This document shows positions 35,216-46,203 of a stretch of 64,000 nucleotides of DNA, one piece after another. Location of the stretch: NCBI RefSeq assembly GCF_051020985.1, contig NC_135007.1:14845501-14909500 (forward strand), read 5' to 3'. The position numbers and the translations under genes were made by a program. Below the pieces are notes generated by a model. It had not been told where the DNA came from, made no database searches, and saw only the letters and a list, made by a program, of their open reading frames with translations. The stretch comes from Nomia melanderi (taxonomy: Eukaryota; Arthropoda; Insecta; Hymenoptera; Halictidae). Within the stretch, counting starts at the first letter, position 1. Each line of letters opens with the position of its first letter.

Positions 35216-35888
35216 ACACCTCTGACCCTCTTCGTTTGATTCGATTCGGTTCAATGCAGTTTGGTTTAATTCGGTTCGTATTCGATTCAGCTCCCGCTCT
35301 CCCCAACCCTCCTCACCCTCATCACCCCTTTTCCATTCTTTTGTTCGTCTTTCCCAATCTTCTTCGGTTCGTTCATTCCGTTCGCTTCGATTTGGTCGTC
35401 GATTCGGTCCGACTCGGTTCCTCGTACATCACGGCCGCGAGACAGAAGGATGCTCTTGTTTGTTCCTAGTAGCAATCGCATTTCGTCTATCGCCGCTGAC
35501 ACGCGTCCGTCCTCGCTCGCTACAGAACACAATGCGACAGGTGGAACGCGAATAAAAAGCACGAGGAAACATTGCGCGCGCTCCGCGGGCTCGCGAGGTT
35601 CGACGACCGTCGTATAAATACTCTCGACGTCGTCAGAATCGATACCACGATTTTTCCGGACGTTCTGCCGGAAATTGCTTCGCGCTTCCTATCTGTCTTC
35701 TATTATTAAATTGCCGAGGCGCGCGAAAATAAACGAACATTCACACAAACTATCGAGATCGACTAAACCCGTCATAACATCGCATTTTGCAAATACTCGA
35801 AGAAATGATAATCAATCAACAAAATGAAACGATGAACCGAATAAGTTCCTCAAACTTCCTCAACAATTCGACAGTGCGAACGGTCAAC
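35216..35888. other. No gene seen
   Basis: Starts with leftover ttcggttc-type repeats, then unique CpG-rich sequence. Confidence 0.5.
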
Positions 35889-36240
35889 TTAACTCTTTCT
35901 GCTCGAGAAATGACTCTCACCACTAGATTTGATATAACAAAATTATACTTTTATATATAGAAGTGTCATCGATCACCGTGTCAACGTGTTAACTGTATCT
36001 AAGTGATTTTTCTTTCTACTTCTATTAAATTTATTATTCTTTACAGCAATGTTTCATTCAACTTAGCTTGTCATAAAGGTAGCAGCCGAAACAGGCTACC
36101 CGAAATACTCTGCTTCGTATAATACATCGATATACAAAATAAAACAGCCTTTTTTATCGTTTGTTACTTTCAAACAACGTTGTTTATCTCTCATTGAGAA
36201 ATATTGCACGTCTACTGAAAAACTTAATACTTCTCCAACA
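35889..36240 (-). mobile_element. Family A MITE with an inserted segment
   Basis: Starts ttaactctttctgctcgag in the reverse A direction. A-type sequence stops near 35950 and resumes near 36112 (cgtataatacatcgatatac). The insert, with gtgtcaacgtgttaactgta, may be part of another TTAA element. Confidence 0.5.
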
Positions 36241-37020
36241 AAATCCCAGGGATTCTCTGTCGGAATATACCCGGTGAGAAAATCGAAATGGAAAGTCGTC
36301 GCTCGTCCCTGCCCTAACGGGATCCGGTCAATCTTCCCGCGCGGTTTACGCGAGCGTGCACGGGGACAGTGTTCGTCCGCGCGGCGGAAACGGAAACCGT
36401 GAGAACGGGAGCAAACCGCGGCGCGTTTCGAGTCCTTTTTGCCGTTCCTCCCGCGGCTCCCGTCGCGCCGGCCGGGAAAAATGATCGATAGAAGCCCGTG
36501 CGTGCGCGTGCACGTGTCAACGCGCGGCTCGAGGGTCTCCTAACGAGTCGTGAAAGATGGAAAGTTAACGAGCCGGAGGGCCTCTTAACAATCGCCTTTC
36601 AACCGGAGAGCCCGTCGTCGTCGTCGTCGTCGTCGTCGTCTGTCGTCTTCGATTTAAATTCAGTTAAAATCCTGCCGAGAGAGCTGAAACGGCGGAGGTG
36701 CGCGCGCGTTGATGGCAATGGATAAAAAGGGAGGGAATCCCGTTTTATTGTAATGAAGTACAAAAGGAGTCCGCGCCGGCTCAAAGCGCCGCGTCTTCTT
36801 TGCGCGAGCCTTCAATCCTTTCGGATATTCCTCCTTGAATCGTCGAGAGGCACGACCCGCGATTACCGAGTGTCGCGGGGCTGAGAGGATTGGATGAAGG
36901 ATGAGCTAACGCGTTGAGCTGCAAGAGACTTGCGAGATGCCACGGTGTCCGATGGCTGCGAGGTTCGGGACGTTGCGACTTTGAAACGCTGGGTTCTTGG
37001 AATCTCGAGAGTTTAGAAAT
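36241..37020. other. CpG-rich DNA with (CGT)n, no gene seen
   Basis: The CGT microsatellite is at 36613-36640. Frames through it give Ser or Asp runs and are not genes. Confidence 0.5.
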
Positions 37021-37635
37021 TTTGGAATTCATGGCAGTTTGGAGATTTAAAAGTTCGGAAGTTTAGAAGCTTGGGAATATTGAAAGTTTCGGATGCTGTC
37101 TTCGAAGTTCGAACTTTAGAATCTTAGAGCTTTAGAAACTACAAATTCCAATGTTTCTAAATATCCGCAGTTTGGAGATTTAAAAGTTTGGAAGTTTAGG
37201 ACGTTGGAGCTTGGGAATATTGAAAGTTTGGGACGCTGGAGTCTTCGAAGTTCGGAACTTTAGAATTTTAGACCTTTAGAACTTAGGAGCTACAAATTCT
37301 TATATTTCTAAATATCGGCAGTTTGGAGATTTGAAAGTTTGGAAGCTTAGAACGTTGAAGCTTGAGAATATTGAAAGTTTCAGACGTTGGAGTCTTCGAA
37401 GTTCGGAGCGTTAGAAATCTAGAACTCTAGAACTTAGGTACTACAAATTCTAATATTTCTAAATATCGGCAGTTTGGAAATTTGAAAGTTCGGAAGTTTA
37501 GAACGCTGAAGCTTGGGAATATTGAAAGTTTCGGTCTTCGAAGTTCGGAACTTCAGAATCATAGAACTCTAGAACTCTCGAACTCTAGAAACTACAAATT
37601 CTAATATTTCAAAACATCAGCAGTTTCAAGCATCA
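37021..37635. repeat. Tandem repeat of about 150 bp, first block
   Basis: Units begin near 37034, 37168, 37318 and 37468 with gcagtttggagatttaaaag and contain gcttgggaatattgaaagtt and gtcttcgaagttcggaactt. Confidence 0.92.
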
Positions 37636-38305
37636 GTCGTATCTGCGGGCAGTTCGATCGGAAATCTCGAGATCCTATAAGGTTCAGGAAGTCAGATTTC
37701 ATCTCGCACTAGAGATCCGAAGATTAGACGTCGAATAACGTTTCCCGACGCGATATCGAGGTACGAGATCTCGGAAGGTCTCCCTGGGAAGCTTTCTCGA
37801 GACAGGAAAGTCGCCTCGAGGCGTATCCTTTATCTTGTTTACCGTCCGGCCGTGTCAACCGAGGGTCCAGACTGTTCCGTTCGATCGGGAACGGTCTATT
37901 TGACGCATAAATTGGATCTGGAACCGGCCTGTCTGCACGTACTCGCGCTCAAAGGCGGTTCCGCGCAGGTCCTCGGCCCTCCCACGCTGGCCCACGTCTT
38001 ATTCCGCCAGCAGGGAAAACAATACGCAATTACAAGCTAATCAACCGACGAGCGAAACTGTTGGCGGCCGGCCAGAACTGTTGAACGTTCTCCCTCGGAC
38101 GTGTCTGGGAGCCGTCGGGAGGCTGTCCTGATTAAACGGATTAGCCGAGAGGAGCACTGTCCGAACGGGACGCTTCCTACCGCGTTTAGAGGCCCCGAGG
38201 GAATCGATTCGACGACTTTTCTCTCACGGTGGATTAACACGTTTAGCGCCGGTGCTGATATTTGTATCGAATCGAGGATAAATCGTGGAACTTCGTATCG
38301 GACAG
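37636..38305. other. Unique segment interrupting the tandem array
   Basis: About 670 bp of non-repeated, fairly GC-rich sequence between two blocks of the same 150-bp repeat. It contains a 62-codon frame at 37852-38040 of uncertain meaning. No TTAA, TA or inverted ends mark it as an insertion. Confidence 0.6.
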
Positions 38306-38800
38306 TTTACTTGGAAGTTTAGAACGTTGGAGCTTGGGAACATTGAAAGTTTCGGACACTGGTGTCTTCGAAGTTCGGAACTTTAGAATTTTAGAGCTTT
38401 AGAACTTAGGAACTACAAATTGTAATATTTCTAAATATCGGCAGTTTGGAGATTTAAAATTTTGGAAATTTAGAATGTTGGAGCTCGAGAATATTGAAAG
38501 TTTCGGACGTTCGAGTCTTCGAAGTTCGGAACTTTAGAATCTTAGAACTCTAGAACTTTAGAAACTATAAATTCCAATATTTCTAAATATCGGCAGTTTG
38601 GAGATTTAAAATTTTGGAAGTTTAGAACGTTGGAGCTTGGGAACATTGGAAGTTTCGGACGTTGGAGTCTTCGAAGTTCGGAACTTTAGGATCTTAGAAC
38701 TCTAGAGCTTTAGAAACTACAAATTGTAATATTTCTAAATATCGGCAGTTTGGAGATTTAAAAGTTCGAAAGTTTGGAGCTTGGGAACATTGAAAGTTCC
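38306..38800. repeat. Tandem repeat of about 150 bp, second block
   Basis: Same unit as 37021-37635. Copies begin near 38441, 38592 and 38743, with a partial unit first. Confidence 0.92.
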
Positions 38801-38808
38801 GGACGGAA

Positions 38809-38915
38809 GAGATCGATACATAGTTTCTTTTCTACTTGTTTAATCGATTGATCATTTAGCTTCATCTGCCGAAGGCTCAGTATATTTCAAAGATTCTTCG
38901 TCCGCGAAGGGTTAA
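38809..38915 (-). mobile_element. Family B MITE, right part
   Basis: Reverse B sequence (tttagcttcatctgccgaag) ending cgtccgcgaagggttaa at 38915. Confidence 0.65.
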
Positions 38916-39672
38916 ACAAAGAAGAAATAGTAAATAGGGGTTGAAAGTTCCTATCGTTGCTCGACATTATTGCCCGAATATTGCGAGAAGAAACGGGGCC
39001 GAAGAATTTCCTGAATTCAACGAAAACAAGCCCCACGCGTCGAGCCAGTCGCAATATACTCCGAATCCTTCGATCGGAGGGGATGAATTCACCCTCTATC
39101 GAGGGTTAGTCCTTCGGTCGTCTTCGGAGTGAATCTGCCGCGTAAATATTAGCGACGTAGTTTCCTTCCCCACTCGAGTTCCCTGGGATAAGTATCTTGG
39201 CAGTCTACCATGGACAAGTTTTATGTGTTTCTACGTCAATCCTCTATCCCCTAATGACGCGTTAGATTAAAGAAATAGGTGTTCGTTCTTCCACTATTTT
39301 GACAGAGTACGTCCACGCCTGTTCCATTGTAATTTATTATAGAAACATTGGACACGAACTGTATAATGCAGCGAGTATTCAGAAGGAAGGTTTAAACTAC
39401 GCGAACATTCGCCGCAAATCTAGCTCCATCAGCGTTTACAGTGAACGAGCACGAATTCGTCGGAATGGAGGATGAACGAGCATCCGTTCGTTTAATCTAA
39501 ACACCCCGTAATGTACCTAGGAGTCCATTGCTCGATCAACCCTTCGCGATCTGAAATACTCTCGGTTCCTCGCTTTGAAACTTGAATCAACGTTGATGGA
39601 CAACTTCGGGAGCCGTGAAAATCAGAATTGCGGTGAAGATTTTCAACATGATTCAACAAATATAGTACTCAG
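38916..39672. other. No gene seen
   Basis: Unique mixed-composition sequence. Confidence 0.5.
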
Positions 39673-39915
39673 TTAAATTGATTTATTTAATTTTTTATTG
39701 CAAAATGACAGACGACATTAAATCAACTTGAAAACGCAGGCGTTTACGTTCAACGTCGTTGTAACTTCAAAGTTACAAAATATATTCGTTTTAATAAAAC
39801 CATTAAAACTATCGAATACATATTTAATTCCTGTGCATATGTTGATATTTATTAATTTCATACTGCGTAAATTTTCTTATAATCACGAAACAAAATTCGG
39901 CCCATGGAGGGTTAA
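39673..39915 (-). mobile_element. Family G MITE, truncated
   Basis: Reverse copy of the element at 44817: gtaacttcaaagttac, gcccatggagggttaa. It lacks its outer left end. It shares the 39912 TTAA with the next element. Confidence 0.7.
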
Positions 39916-40109
39916 CTAGGTTTACGCGTGAAATTGACGCATATTGGATTTTAGAAACATTACTTTGTAAATGTTTACAAAACTGTTGACATGTACCTCA
40001 ATTACCTACTATCAAATCTCCAGTTTCCACAGTCTAAACAAACGAGCATCGATTCTTTCAGGAATAATAGAACGAAGTGTACAATAAACGCCCGTAAAGC
40101 TAGCGTTAA
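39912..40109 (-). mobile_element. Family E MITE
   Basis: 198 bp from ttaactaggtttacgcgtg to gtaaagctagcgttaa, reversed relative to 17375. Confidence 0.72.
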
Positions 40110-40941
40110 TAAAACAGGCCCTCGCTGCCACGAAATTGAATATTAAATCTTCCCCCGCGCGAAACCGCAGAGGATTAACCGTCCCGTTAACAAACAAGCC
40201 CGCGTTACACAATATCCCGCTATTAATCCTAGAAGAATGCGCCTCTCCCCCGTTCGTTCGTCTTGCTACACTTCCTTGCTCCACCCAGAGATTAATTCCT
40301 CCTCGTCCCGTCGTTCCCGCCGCGAAATGAGAACGCCTCCTTTTCCGACGGGCCATAATGCAAAAGAAACGATCGAAGGGGCAGGTGGTGCGCAAGCGGC
40401 GAGGTAATCAAGCCCTTTCTTCCCCCTCCTCCGAGAAGCTGAAAAAAACGCGAGGCCAACGAGCGACTCTTAACCCCGCGCAACCCGGAAAACTCGTATT
40501 TCACTCGGAAGAAGCTCTTTCACATTCTCCCCGCCGGTTTTCCGGCTGAATTTGCGTTAATTAATACACGTTGAATTGACAACGGAGCGGATCGCGCGAA
40601 ATATATCGCATTGACACTTAGGAAACGCGCGCGCCACGCCCACCGCTGTACCGTCGTCGAATTAATTTCATAAATGCGCCCGGGTTGCTCCGCGATCGTT
40701 GCACCGTCGCCTCGAATTACACTTTCGAGCGACCCCTTCCGCTCGCGGACGCCCTTTGTCCCTCGCGATGGACGCGATTAACCCCTTTGAGCGCGGGGAT
40801 TTTGCGAGACACCGAGAGCACTCTTTTCTCCGTGGAAAAGTCGAAAATATTTGGCTCTTCCACTTGTCAGAGTAATGTATTATCAATTCTCTTCGAGTAT
40901 ATTGAAATTTTTCATTGAAAGTGTAACTGCACATCGAACTC
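40110..40941. other. CpG-rich DNA, no gene seen
   Basis: Unique sequence. The minus frame at 40012-40395 (127 codons) runs into the E element and is not a gene. Confidence 0.5.
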
Positions 40942-41276
40942 TTAACCCTTTGCGGTCCGAAGTGCTCTCGGTTTCTCAGTTTGAGGTTCACTTCGACGTT
41001 AGTTCATTTAATTGCAGCTTATGACGGTCTATTTATTTATTCAAGAGTATTTGGGAGTCATTGAAATGTTACCTTTAACACGTTGACTGCCGAACAATCA
41101 TCGGAATACCTATGTGAAAATAATTTTCTTGATAAAGTAGAAACTAAAAAGTCAAGATTCTTTATAACGACTGCTCTGTTGTCCCTCTTATATCTCATAC
41201 ATGCAAGAAAATTCGGTTCGTTCGAAACGTCACCGAGATAATTAATGTTTGAGTTTATGTATTTACCTAGTGTTAA
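40942..41276 (+). mobile_element. Family F left half joined to a family H element
   Basis: F starts TTAACCCTTTGCGGTCCG at 40942 and stops at its internal cctTTAA. H begins there at 41075 (TTAACACGTTGACTGCCG). H ends acctagtgttaa at 41276 without its usual palindrome, so that end is rearranged or belongs to an E remnant. Confidence 0.68.
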
Positions 41277-41400
41277 TCAAGAATTCAGACAGCAGATCAA
41301 TTCGAAAAAGGATAGTCTACGAAACTGAGCGATCTAGAGTAAACGAAGAAGGAATAGAATCTAAAGAATAATCGGAATATAATTGGAAGAAGAGCACTAT
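41273..41400 (-). repeat. Dispersed repeat, copy 2 of an inverted pair
   Basis: Reverse complement of 15535-15657, about 26 kb away. Confidence 0.75.
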
Positions 41401-41526
41401 TTTCTAGAACTATTTTCTTTCAAAATTTCGTATATTACACAAAGTTTAATATTAAGTATCAAACTTTACAATTTTGCTGTTTCAAATCATTTGACTGAGA
41501 GGCGCCTACAGAGTTCAAAGGGTTAA
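41401..41526 (+). mobile_element. Family A MITE, right part
   Basis: A-type body (acacaaagtttaatattaag) ending agttcaaagggttaa. Confidence 0.62.
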
Positions 41527-42571
41527 AACAAATAACAAAAGTGTACAAGGTTGAATACCCCTGATACAATATCAAATTTCCAAAGGATTTCGTTCGTTCC
41601 TTCGTTTCCTGCTGGTCGTGTCTTTTATTAGGGGTTAGTTTGTTTAATTATTAGCAGAATTAATTAGCACGGCCGCGAGGGTCGCGATTCGGATAATTCG
41701 AGCGCAACGAGGCTGGTCAAAGTGTGCCGGTTGAAAGACCTCCGCCGTCGCAGATCTCTCCGCCCCTTTATCACTTGACGTCATCGAGATGCCATTGTAT
41801 TAAAAATACGAGCGACGAATATATACGCGGTTTCGTCGGTGTCGCGCGCTTCCCTCTTCTTTATTTATAAATCGGCCGGGTATCGGGCATGACACACTTC
41901 GCCGCGGAGTCGCATTAAAAAACACGAATCGCGGACGCGATAAAAATGTCTCTAAATATAACGGCGACGGCGCGATTGTCATTCGCGACCATTAAACGAT
42001 ACCCTCCCCACCCGCGCCGGATTATCAATTTCCATGAGACGACGCGGTTATCTTCCCGTTTCTTTTCGCGATCAACAACGATCACTCGCCGGCGACGTGT
42101 ACTTACTGCGCGCGTCGTTCTTCGGTAGATTCGGATCTTTATTTTTCAACTTATGCTCTCTTGCTCTTGAGTTTCGGAATATTTCTTGGTTACTGTGACT
42201 CTCTGATGAATGGCTTTTCGAGGCTGGTAAATTTTGATTAGCACGAGTCACCACGGTTTGCTAAGATATTGACTATTTACCTTCTACTTCGTTCTACATT
42301 ATTTTACTGAATCAATGTAGCGCATGTTTTAATTTATTCGAGAGTATTTCTAGAAGCATTGAAATTTCATCAATTCATTTCCGACTTCGCAGAAAACTAT
42401 TGAAATATTAAAGGTCTTTGAACTTTGGAATTCAGGATATCCTAGTTCCATATAAATGCGTTTCAAATATTTCCGAAACTTGCACTATAGAGAACGCAAA
42501 AGTTGTTAAAATACACAACGCTTTGATTAAAATCGATAATCATATCTAACAACAAAGAAACCATCAAAGGA
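41527..42571. other. No gene seen
   Basis: CpG-rich at 41650-42120, AT-rich after. Frames of 60 codons only. Confidence 0.5.
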
Positions 42572-42779
42572 TTAACCCTTTGCCGACGAAGATTCTTCGA
42601 AAGATACAAAACCTTCAATATACGAAGCTACATTATATTACATTAGACATTCATTATAGTATTCAAGTCAAAGCTATTTATTTCCATAATTTCGAATATT
42701 CAATTTTAAGATATCAATAATTGTGAAACAAAACAATCGAAACCAGTCATTTCGACTGGTACGTTAGTTCTAGTGTTAA
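42572..42779 (+). mobile_element. Family B left end fused to family D right end
   Basis: TTAACCCTTTGCCGACGAAG at 42572 gives way near 42640 to D sequence (gacattcattatagtattca) ending gttagttctagtgttaa at 42779. Confidence 0.68.
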
Positions 42780-43174
42780 AGGAACTCAAAGAGAAATCAC
42801 AAGTGAATCGAGAAACAAAGCTTCTTCATCCCAATATTTCACACGCCGATGCATTATACATCAATATTAACCCTTTGCACTCCAGAAGTGTTTCATTAGA
42901 AGTACTCAATATTTTCTAATGAAATACCAACGACATTCAAACTGACCTAACTCGAAATCGCACATAAATTAGAGAAGGAGGCTGTTTTATTTGAACATTT
43001 TACATGTCGATTGTACAAAGTTTAATATTAAACATCAAACTCTATAATTTCGCTGTGTCAAATCAATCGTCAACTGAGAGTCACCTGTCGAGTGCAAAGG
43101 GTTAAATATCAAATTTCATAGTTTCACCGCATCGAATCAAGTGGTGAAGTCACCTCTCGAGTGCAAAGGGTTAA
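42776..43174 (+). mobile_element. Family A MITE with another family A MITE nested in it
   Basis: The inner A is 42867-43105 (TTAACCCTTTGCACTCCAG to cgagtgcaaagggttaa). The outer sequence is continuous across it at a TTAA (tcaatattaa before, ttaaatatcaaatttc after) and ends cgagtgcaaagggttaa at 43174. Confidence 0.78.
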
Positions 43175-43655
43175 AGGGCTCAGAGGTCCTGAATCAGGAT
43201 ATCCCGGTCCGGATAAATCCCGGCGAGATAAATCCGCGGATCGATCGCGGAACCGCGATCGGTCTCCCGCGCCGCGTTTCCGCGCGTTCCCGTCGTTCCA
43301 CCCTCCGTCCCCTTGGATTTGGGCGTCGTCGTCGTCGTCGTCTAGTATCGAGCGTCCCGACGCCGGGACGCGCGGAGCTGTTGCCATGCCGACCGACGGG
43401 GCTACCAGGGCTTTTCGCATTCACCAGGCCTGGCCGCCGCTCCGGGCGAGAGACTCGTGCCGCGCTCGCGTGCGCGAACAAGAAACTTCCGCGACGCCGA
43501 TCCCAATTGCGCGGAACTTTGTATCGATTTAAATATACCTCGGTAAATGCGAACAAATCGGATCCACTTTTGCAGGGTCGATCGAGGCTTGAAATCTAGT
43601 ATCATGATACAAATCAGCTTAGAAACTGAAAATTGATAGTTGACTGATAGTTTCA
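43175..43655. other. CpG-rich DNA with short (CGT)n, no gene seen
   Basis: The CGT run is at 43324-43342. Frames of 98-152 codons cover it in four phases at once. Confidence 0.5.
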
Positions 43656-43940
43656 TTAACACTAGAACTACCGTAACAGTCAAATATTTGATATTGAAAA
43701 TACGTTGACTGGTTGGTAGTTTCATTGACACTAGAACTAACAGTCAGAATGACTGGTTTCGATTTGTTTGTTTCGCAATTTAACCCTTTGCACTCGAGAG
43801 GTGATTCACCACCTGATTTCACACTGAAATTATAAAATTTGATATTTAATATTGAAAATTGATATGTTGACTGATTGGTAGTTTCATTACTAGAACTAAC
43901 AGTCTAAATGACTGGTTTCTATTTGTTTGCTTCGCAGTTA
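43656..43940. repeat. Cluster of family D ends and an A end
   Basis: D-type ends ttaacactagaactaccgta (43656), cattgacactagaactaac and cattactagaactaacagtc alternate with palindrome-like gactggtt pieces. An A end (TTAACCCTTTGCACTCGAG) starts at 43780. Local duplication of broken elements. Confidence 0.62.
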
Positions 43941-44138
43941 TTAACCCCTTGCACTCGAGAATATTTTTTGTAATTGACATAGAGAGATACCTTGCATAAA
44001 TTAAGTGACAGAACTATATTTCGATGTTCCATGTGTTCGTACATTGTATAAAATTTAATATTGAATTTTCAATTTTGCAATATTCTTGGGACAGATCAAA
44101 TGGCGACTGAAAGGCGCCTCCCGAGTGCGAAGGGTTAA
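43941..44138 (+). mobile_element. Family A MITE variant
   Basis: 198 bp from TTAACCCCTTGCACTCGAG to cgagtgcgaagggttaa. gcgactgaaaggcgcc lies near the right end. Confidence 0.77.
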
Positions 44139-44204
44139 TACCTTAAAAGCAGTGAATATTTTAAATGATTTTGGAAATAAATAGTTTCACTTGAAACTAA
44201 GTAA

Positions 44205-44272
44205 TTGAATGAACTAACGTCGACGTGAATCTCAAAGTGAGAAACCAAGAGCACTTCGGACCGCAAAGGGTT
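44205..44272 (-). mobile_element. Family F MITE, one end
   Basis: Reverse F end: gcacttcggaccgcaaaggg, with TTAA lost. Confidence 0.6.
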
Positions 44273-44768
44273 TGTAAGTTGTAAGTTCAAGTCATTCAGT
44301 AGCGAATACATCGACTCTGAACGCAGCGGTATAAAGTATGTACGACACCGTAGATCAAGTAAACTTTGCTCATCGGATCTACATAAAAATTCAAAGGAAA
44401 ATTGCCCGAGCATCTCGAGAAACCCTGCAGTGGATCAAGGAAAGCTCTGTAGTCAATTTGCCTCGACCCAGGCCCGGAAGAAACGTCTACAAAATAGGGG
44501 TTGGGATTTGGAAACGATAAAAGCGAGAGCCGTAGAAGGAAGGACTGCTTTATTGATAGCAGTATTCCGTTGATCCCGGGGAAAGACGGAAGTCTTGTAA
44601 AACGAGGGACGAAGTGGGACGGGGGAAGGCCTCGCCAATAAAATCGACTTGCTAGAAATATAAAACAGAGGGTGCTTTAGCATCCGCGTCGGGTATTTCT
44701 CTCAATTAAAATCTATTCGTCGATCATGCTTCTCGATCTGGTATTCCATAATTTACCGAAAAATAATT
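44273..44768. other. No gene seen
   Basis: Unique sequence with no exon signal. Confidence 0.5.
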
Positions 44769-45278
44769 TTAACCCTTTGCGGACGAAGATTCTTTGAAAT
44801 ATAAACCTTCAGCAGATTAACCCTCTGTGGGCCGAATTTTTGTTCATGATTATAATAAAATCTATACAGTACAAAATTAATAAATATCCACATATGAATA
44901 CGAATTAATAAAATATTCAATAGTTTTAATAATTTCATCAAACGAATACATTTTGTAACTTTCAAGTTACAATGGCGTTAAACTTTCGCGCCTGGACATA
45001 TAAAAGTTTCAGTTAACTGATTACTTCATTTTATTCGCCACTTTGAGTGCAAAATGAAATAAATCAACAAGATGCCGATATACTGATATCTATAACTTCA
45101 AAGTTACATGGGCCCATAGAGGGTTAAAATAAATAATACACCAGTTGCTTAATTAACAGGAAAAGAAGGAAATTACCTGCCGATCTCTTGTTTCACTGAT
45201 TCAATCATTCGTTCGCGACTTGGTTTTCCAAACACGATTTCATCTCGCTAGAACGCCGACGTTCGTCCGCAGAGTTAA
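44769..45278 (+). mobile_element. Family B MITE with a family G MITE nested at TTAA
   Basis: B starts TTAACCCTTTGCGGACGAAG and is interrupted at cttcagcagaTTAA. G is 44817-45127 (311 bp, TTAACCCTCTGTGGGCCG to gggcccatagagggttaa). B resumes with aataaataatacaccagt and ends cgtccgcagagttaa. Removing G leaves a normal B of about 203 bp. Confidence 0.87.
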
Positions 45279-45963
45279 ACGCGAAGCTTGAAAATAATAA
45301 CATCGAATATTTGCAGTGTCGAGATAAATATTCACTGTACATTGGAAGCGTGCGAATCGGAATTTACATTGAATAAAACTATAAACCAGGGTAAATAAAA
45401 GAGAGGATATCTCGTTATCCAACGTCAATACGTGAAAATTCAGGGGATGATTTCAGGGGTGGAGTTTTCGATCACGCATAAATAATTCGGCGTCGCTCGG
45501 TGAACCAGCGTCAGCCGAGCGTATTGTTATCGGCGCACAGGAGCCGCGTTTATGGTTCGTTACAAAAAGCCTCGTCCTTTGATTAAGAATCGCCGGCTGA
45601 AGCGTCGCGTGATTTCCCAGCTGGAATGTCCCGTTCGGCGGTTAGTCGCGCCCCGAAACCGCAGGACGCGACACTGCGGCCCGGCTGGCGGAAAGAAGAC
45701 ACTCGATAACGAGTTTTTCCGTCCATTATCTTCCCGTCCTTTTCGTTTCCATCGGACGCCACCCCTTTTTTCGCCACCTGCCTGTCAATGGACACCGCTC
45801 GCGGCTCTTTCAGCCGGTAAACGTGATCCTTGTGTACCTGGAGATTGAAACATCGGCTGGCCACTGCGTTGAACGCAAATCCCGCGAGAATTAAGAAACA
45901 GCGAACAGAGTAGGAAAATAGTTAACTTCGTATAATATAGTGAAATGAAAGGAAAAATCAAGA
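45279..45963. other. No gene seen
   Basis: GC-rich at 45540-45830, with frames on both strands and no splice context. Confidence 0.5.
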
Positions 45964-46203
45964 TTAACCTCTTAGGCACTATATCATGTATCATACCCAA
46001 TTGTATCACTAATTAACCCTTTGCACTCGAAAGTTTTTCACTGGAAACATTCCACATTTTTCGACGAGATATAGACGACATCCTTCGAAACTAATTTAAA
46101 TATAATTCACAGATAAATTGAGCGACGAAGCTGTTTCATTTCAATATTCCCTATAGCAATAGAAAGTTCAATTTTAGGCACTCAGCCGTGCCTAAGAGGT
46201 TAA
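45964..46203 (+). mobile_element. Family I MITE with a family A fragment inside
   Basis: The ends are perfect 16-bp inverted repeats, TTAACCTCTTAGGCAC and GTGCCTAAGAGGTTAA. An A element starts at 46013 (TTAACCCTTTGCACTCG) and lacks its right end. TTAGGCAC-tcagcc-GTGCCTAA at 46174-46195 forms an 8-bp stem at the right end. Confidence 0.78.

Noticed and set aside
36599..36784. Asp-run or Ser-run proteins
   Set aside because: Produced by the (CGT)n microsatellite.
44753..44965. Similar peptides in the two family G copies
   Set aside because: Chance frame within a non-autonomous element, with no transposase motif.
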